Source of the DNA: Aplectana chamaeleonis | Lineage: Eukaryota > Nematoda > Chromadorea > Rhabditida > Cosmocercidae | Direction of reading: 5' to 3' | NCBI GenBank assembly: GCA_029168955.1 | Contig: JAPDOI010001162.1 | Location: 62,001 to 126,000, forward strand | DNA length: 64,000 nucleotides | Shown: one piece after another, positions 61,201-64,000 of the stretch | How positions within the stretch are numbered: position 1 is the first letter of the stretch | How the letters are laid out: each line of letters opens with the position of its first letter | The notes under the pieces: generated by a model | The model's input: the letters and a program-made list of their open reading frames with translations, nothing else | Database searches by the model: none | What the model was told of the DNA's origin: nothing | Program-made: the position numbers and the translations under genes

Positions 61201-62260
61201 TTAAACTTTCAACGTTATGGATCGGGTATTAAACTACTTGGGGGCGCACACAGGATTCATTTGGAGGATGAATGATACCGTTCTCAGAAGTCGAAGTATT
61301 TCCATGGAATCTCCAAGAAAAGAATGACTGATAACGCTATCAGGCATATGATATCAGCCCAAATTTTCATTTTCATGAATGAACCATTTCATTTTCTCGA
61401 GTTCCCTTCTCCCAAGAAAAAGTTTCAAGCCATGGATCGTGGTGGGACCACCCTACCTGTTGCATATTGGGTCCTTTTAACTCTAATCGTTATGGATCGT
61501 GGTGGGACCACCCTACCTGTTGCATATTGGGTCCTTTTAACTCTAATCGTTATGGATCGTGCTGGGACCACCCAACCTGTTGCATATTGGGTCCTTTCAA
61601 CTCTCATCGTTATGGATCGTGGTGGGACCACCCTACCTGTTGCATATTGGTCCTTTAAACTTTCAAGGTTATGGATCGGGTATTAAACTACTTGGGGGCG
61701 CACACAGGATTCATTTGGAGGATGAATGATACCGTTCTCAGAAGTCGAAGTATTTCCATGGAATCTCCAAGAAAAGAATGACTGATAACGCTATCAGGCA
61801 TATGATATCAGCCCAAATTTTCATTTTCATGAATGAACCATTTCATTTTCTCGAGTGCCCTTCCCCCAAGAAAAAGTTTCAAGCCATGGATCGTGGTGGG
61901 ATCACCCTACCTGTTGCATATTGGGTTCTTTGAACTTTCAACGTTATGGATCGTGGTGGGACCACCCTACCTATTGCATATTGGGTCCTTTGAACTTTCA
62001 ACGTTATGGATGGTGGGGGGACCACCCTACCTGTTGCATAATGGGCCCTTTAAACTTTCAAGGTTATGGATCGTGGAGGGACCACCCTACCCGTTGCATA
62101 TTGGGTCCTTTGAACTTTCAACGTTATGGATCGTGGTGGGACCACCCTACCTGTTGCATATTGGGTCCTTTAAGCTTTCAACGCTATGGATCGTTTTTGG
62201 ACCACCCTACCTGTTGCGTATCGGGTCCTTTAAACTTTCAACGTTGTGGATCGGGTATTA
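55243..62260. repeat. 60-bp repeat with 215-bp spacers, about 63 units in 16 blocks
   Basis: The 60-base unit contains GGATCGTGGTGGGACCACC and CTACCTGTTGCATATTGGG, with GGTGGGACCACC self-complementary. Blocks of two to seven units alternate with a spacer of about 215 bases beginning GGGTATTAAACTACTTGGGG. Spacer starts fall near 55,497, 55,950, 56,407, 57,039, 57,375, 57,887, 58,224, 58,738, 59,075, 59,587, 59,924, 60,376, 60,710, 61,227, 61,678 and 62,256. Between 57.0 and 59.9 kb, five-unit and two-unit blocks alternate strictly, an 850-base higher-order repeat. The unit is twenty codons long, so open frames of 95-140 codons recur, but nothing indicates translation. Confidence 0.93.
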
Positions 62261-62349
62261 AACTACTTGGGGGGGGCACTCAGGATTCAGTTGAAGGATG
62301 AATGATAATGCTTTAAGAAATCGAAGTATTTCCATGTCTCCAAGAAAAG

Positions 62350-62540
62350 AATCCTTACATATTATGAGCGGCGTGGTGTGTCTGTCCGACTGTCTGGCAC
62401 GTCCGACAGACGTCTGTTTGACCGGTGTTCAGATTTACCGCAATTTTTTCACCTTTAGTCGTAGCGCGTTATTGTTTCAACAATACACAAAGAAAGTCGC
62501 GTAAAGTGAGTGGGGTTCAGGAAGAGAGCGCACACCATTG
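62350..62540. repeat. Flank repeat A, copy 2
   Basis: Direct-orientation copy of 55,066-55,242 with moderate divergence, ending near GAGAGCGCACACCATTGCGATCG. Confidence 0.75.
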
Positions 62541-62755
62541 CGATCGTGTTGGTACCACCCTAGCCGTTGCATATTCAGCCCTTCGAGCTAACTTCGCTGT
62601 TGATCGTGGTGGGACCACCCTAGCTGTTGCGTATTTAGTCCTTTTAGCTACCTTCGTAATGAATCGAGATCAGACCACCCTAGCCGTTGCATATTATATC
62701 CTTTGAGTTAACTTCGTTGCTGATTGTGGTGGGACCTCCCTAGCTATCAAAGTGA
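62541..62755. repeat. Three or so diverged 60-bp units
   Basis: GACCACCCTAGC(C/T)GTTGC-type units recur at about 62,560, 62,618 and 62,677 with a partial fourth near 62,735. They are more divergent than the main array. Confidence 0.8.
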
Positions 62756-63210
62756 CGCCTAGAACGTGCATGGAGCTGAGGGACCACCACGAGTTACTTT
62801 GTGAAGAAGGGCAGGGCTTCGGATTTACCGTAAGGTTCGCGTTCTCGGAAATAGAAAGTAGCCGTGGTCTGACCTGTTTTAACGAAAGCGAACGCGAAAC
62901 CAGCAAATCCTCATCAGGTATAATAATGGGCGTGGTGATGTGTCTGACCACTAAAGCTGCTGCATATGGAGTTTTTTTTAGCTTTCCATTGAAGTAGGTC
63001 TTATTAGGGAGTATTGGGTGGAGCATCCTAGACTTTATAAATCTACCTGCATGTCATATAGCTGTGCACAGTCCTATCTCCATTCTCGCAGAGTATGTTT
63101 GGCAGAATATAATGTGTGTCTGCGAAACTATCTGTACGTATGCACGCATGCACGGGTGAATAAATGACACTCAGAAATTCCAGAATTTTTGTCATAAAGT
63201 AGAGAACGAT
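62756..63210. other. Spacer between arrays
   Basis: It contains a partial third copy of the flank A start (GGTATAATAATGGGCG at about 62,917). A short open frame at 62,752-62,997 spans this repeat boundary and is not supported as a gene. Confidence 0.55.
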
Positions 63211-64000
63211 AATGTTATGCCAATTTGGAGAACGTCGTAGAAAACGAGTAGAGGTTCAGAAGGAGCACGCACAGTGCCGTAGAAAGGGAGTAACTGGTCT
63301 ACGAAAAGCGCGCACAGTGTCACGGAAGGTGAATAGGGGTTCACAAAGTGCGTGCAGTGTCGTTGGTAGGGAGAAGGGTACAGGAGGAGCCCGTTTAGCG
63401 TCGTGGAAGTAAATAGGGGTCCAGGAGGTGCGCGATGTGCCGCTGGAGGGAGTACGGTTACGAGGTTCAAGAGGAGCGCGCACACGGTCGATGAAGGTCA
63501 CTGGGATTAGAAGGGGTGTGCGCACACCATTAAGGAAAGTGTTTAGGAGGAGCGCCCAAAAAGTCGGTGAAAGTAATTGGGGTTCAAAGGGGTGTGCACA
63601 AACCAGTAGGAAAGGTGTGTATGGGTTTAGGAGGAGCCCGCACAACGTTCGGGAGAGTGTTTTGAGCTTGGAAGGAAGTGCACATCCTATTTTTCGGAGG
63701 TGTATAGGGGTTAAGGAAAAGCCAATCGTTGAGGAAAGTTACTAGAGTTTGAAAAGGTGTGCGTACACCACTTCGGAAGGTGTATGCTGAATAAGGAGGA
63801 GCGAGAACAACGTTCGGGATACCGATTGGGTCATTGAAGGGTGTGCAGATCCCTCCGTTTAAACTCTCCGCTTGAAGTTGTATAGGGGTTGAAAAGGAGT
63901 GCACACAACGTCGGGAAATTATTAGAAATCAAATGAGTCTGCGCACACACTTACTGAAGAAGTATAGGGATTTGAGAGAATTGAGTGGAAACCTTTTTCA
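63211..64000. repeat. Degenerate 40-44-bp minisatellite, runs off right edge
   Basis: About eighteen divergent units combine a GTCG.GGAAAGT-like start, an AGGGGTT core and a GGAGCGCGCAC or GGGGTGTGCAC end. The two end types tend to alternate, suggesting an ancestral dimer of about 84 bases. The same words (GAAAGTGAG, GGAGCGCGCAC) occur in flank repeat A, so the families are related. Confidence 0.75.

Noticed and set aside
55597..62261. Recurrent 95-148-codon frames with a 20-residue repeat
   Set aside because: The 60-bp unit equals twenty codons; frames open in more than one register and recur only because the blocks are homogenised.
1..64000. tRNA, rRNA or spliced-leader RNA genes
   Set aside because: I saw no A-box/B-box pairs in a tRNA fold, no rRNA core sequences and no canonical nematode spliced-leader sequence.

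Overview
This window looks like repeat-dominated eukaryotic nuclear DNA. I see no bacterial or phage gene organisation, no rRNA or tRNA gene, and no intact protein-coding gene. Long satellite and minisatellite arrays, many short terminal-inverted-repeat elements with TA target duplications, and a possible 57-base GT-AG intron suggest a small-genome animal. The general style recalls strongylid (hookworm-type) nematodes. That organism guess is weak and rests on resemblance, not on a diagnostic gene.

Layout. (1) 1-18,207: a 131-bp satellite, about 139 units, running off the left edge; each unit carries two copies of the GCGAAGC mini-hairpin core. (2) 18,208-20,142: AT-rich gene-free DNA with scattered GCGTCTTT motifs. 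(3) 20,143-30,667: nested palindromes. The largest is an imperfect fold-back of about 8.8 kb (21,866-30,667) with roughly 4-kb arms and a 0.73-kb loop; each arm carries a 1.33-kb inverted-repeat element and a copy of a 0.9-kb repeat. (4) 30,668-34,405 and 47,914-54,956: dense nests of 0.45-0.5-kb non-autonomous elements with ends beginning AAGGCA, plus a 1.7-kb block duplicated in inverted orientation (30,668-32,382 and 49,320-51,055). (5) 34,414-47,905: a 13.5-kb unit with hAT-like ends (CAGGGGTGTGCGTAA), a perfect 8-bp target duplication (TTGCCCAC) and terminal CGTAAAT repeats. Inside it, a second element of about 11.5 kb (35,154-46,644) with TA-flanked ends holds gene fragments and an 8.1-kb 42-bp minisatellite. 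Almost every minisatellite unit has a full CREB/ATF palindrome, TGACGTCA. (6) 54,957-62,260: a 60-bp repeat interrupted by a 215-bp spacer, with part organised as an alternating five-unit/two-unit higher-order repeat of about 850 bp. (7) 62,350-64,000: a repeated flank, old 60-mers and a degenerate 42-bp minisatellite.

How the parts fit. The best reading is serial nesting: a short AAGGCA-type element was hit by a hAT-like element, which was hit by a TA-target element, inside which the CRE minisatellite grew. Two related short elements at 51.5 and 52.5 kb preserve the uninterrupted version of the hAT target. No transposase reading frame is visible, so these are probably non-autonomous. Long open frames in the three arrays come from repeat units lacking stops and are not offered as genes.
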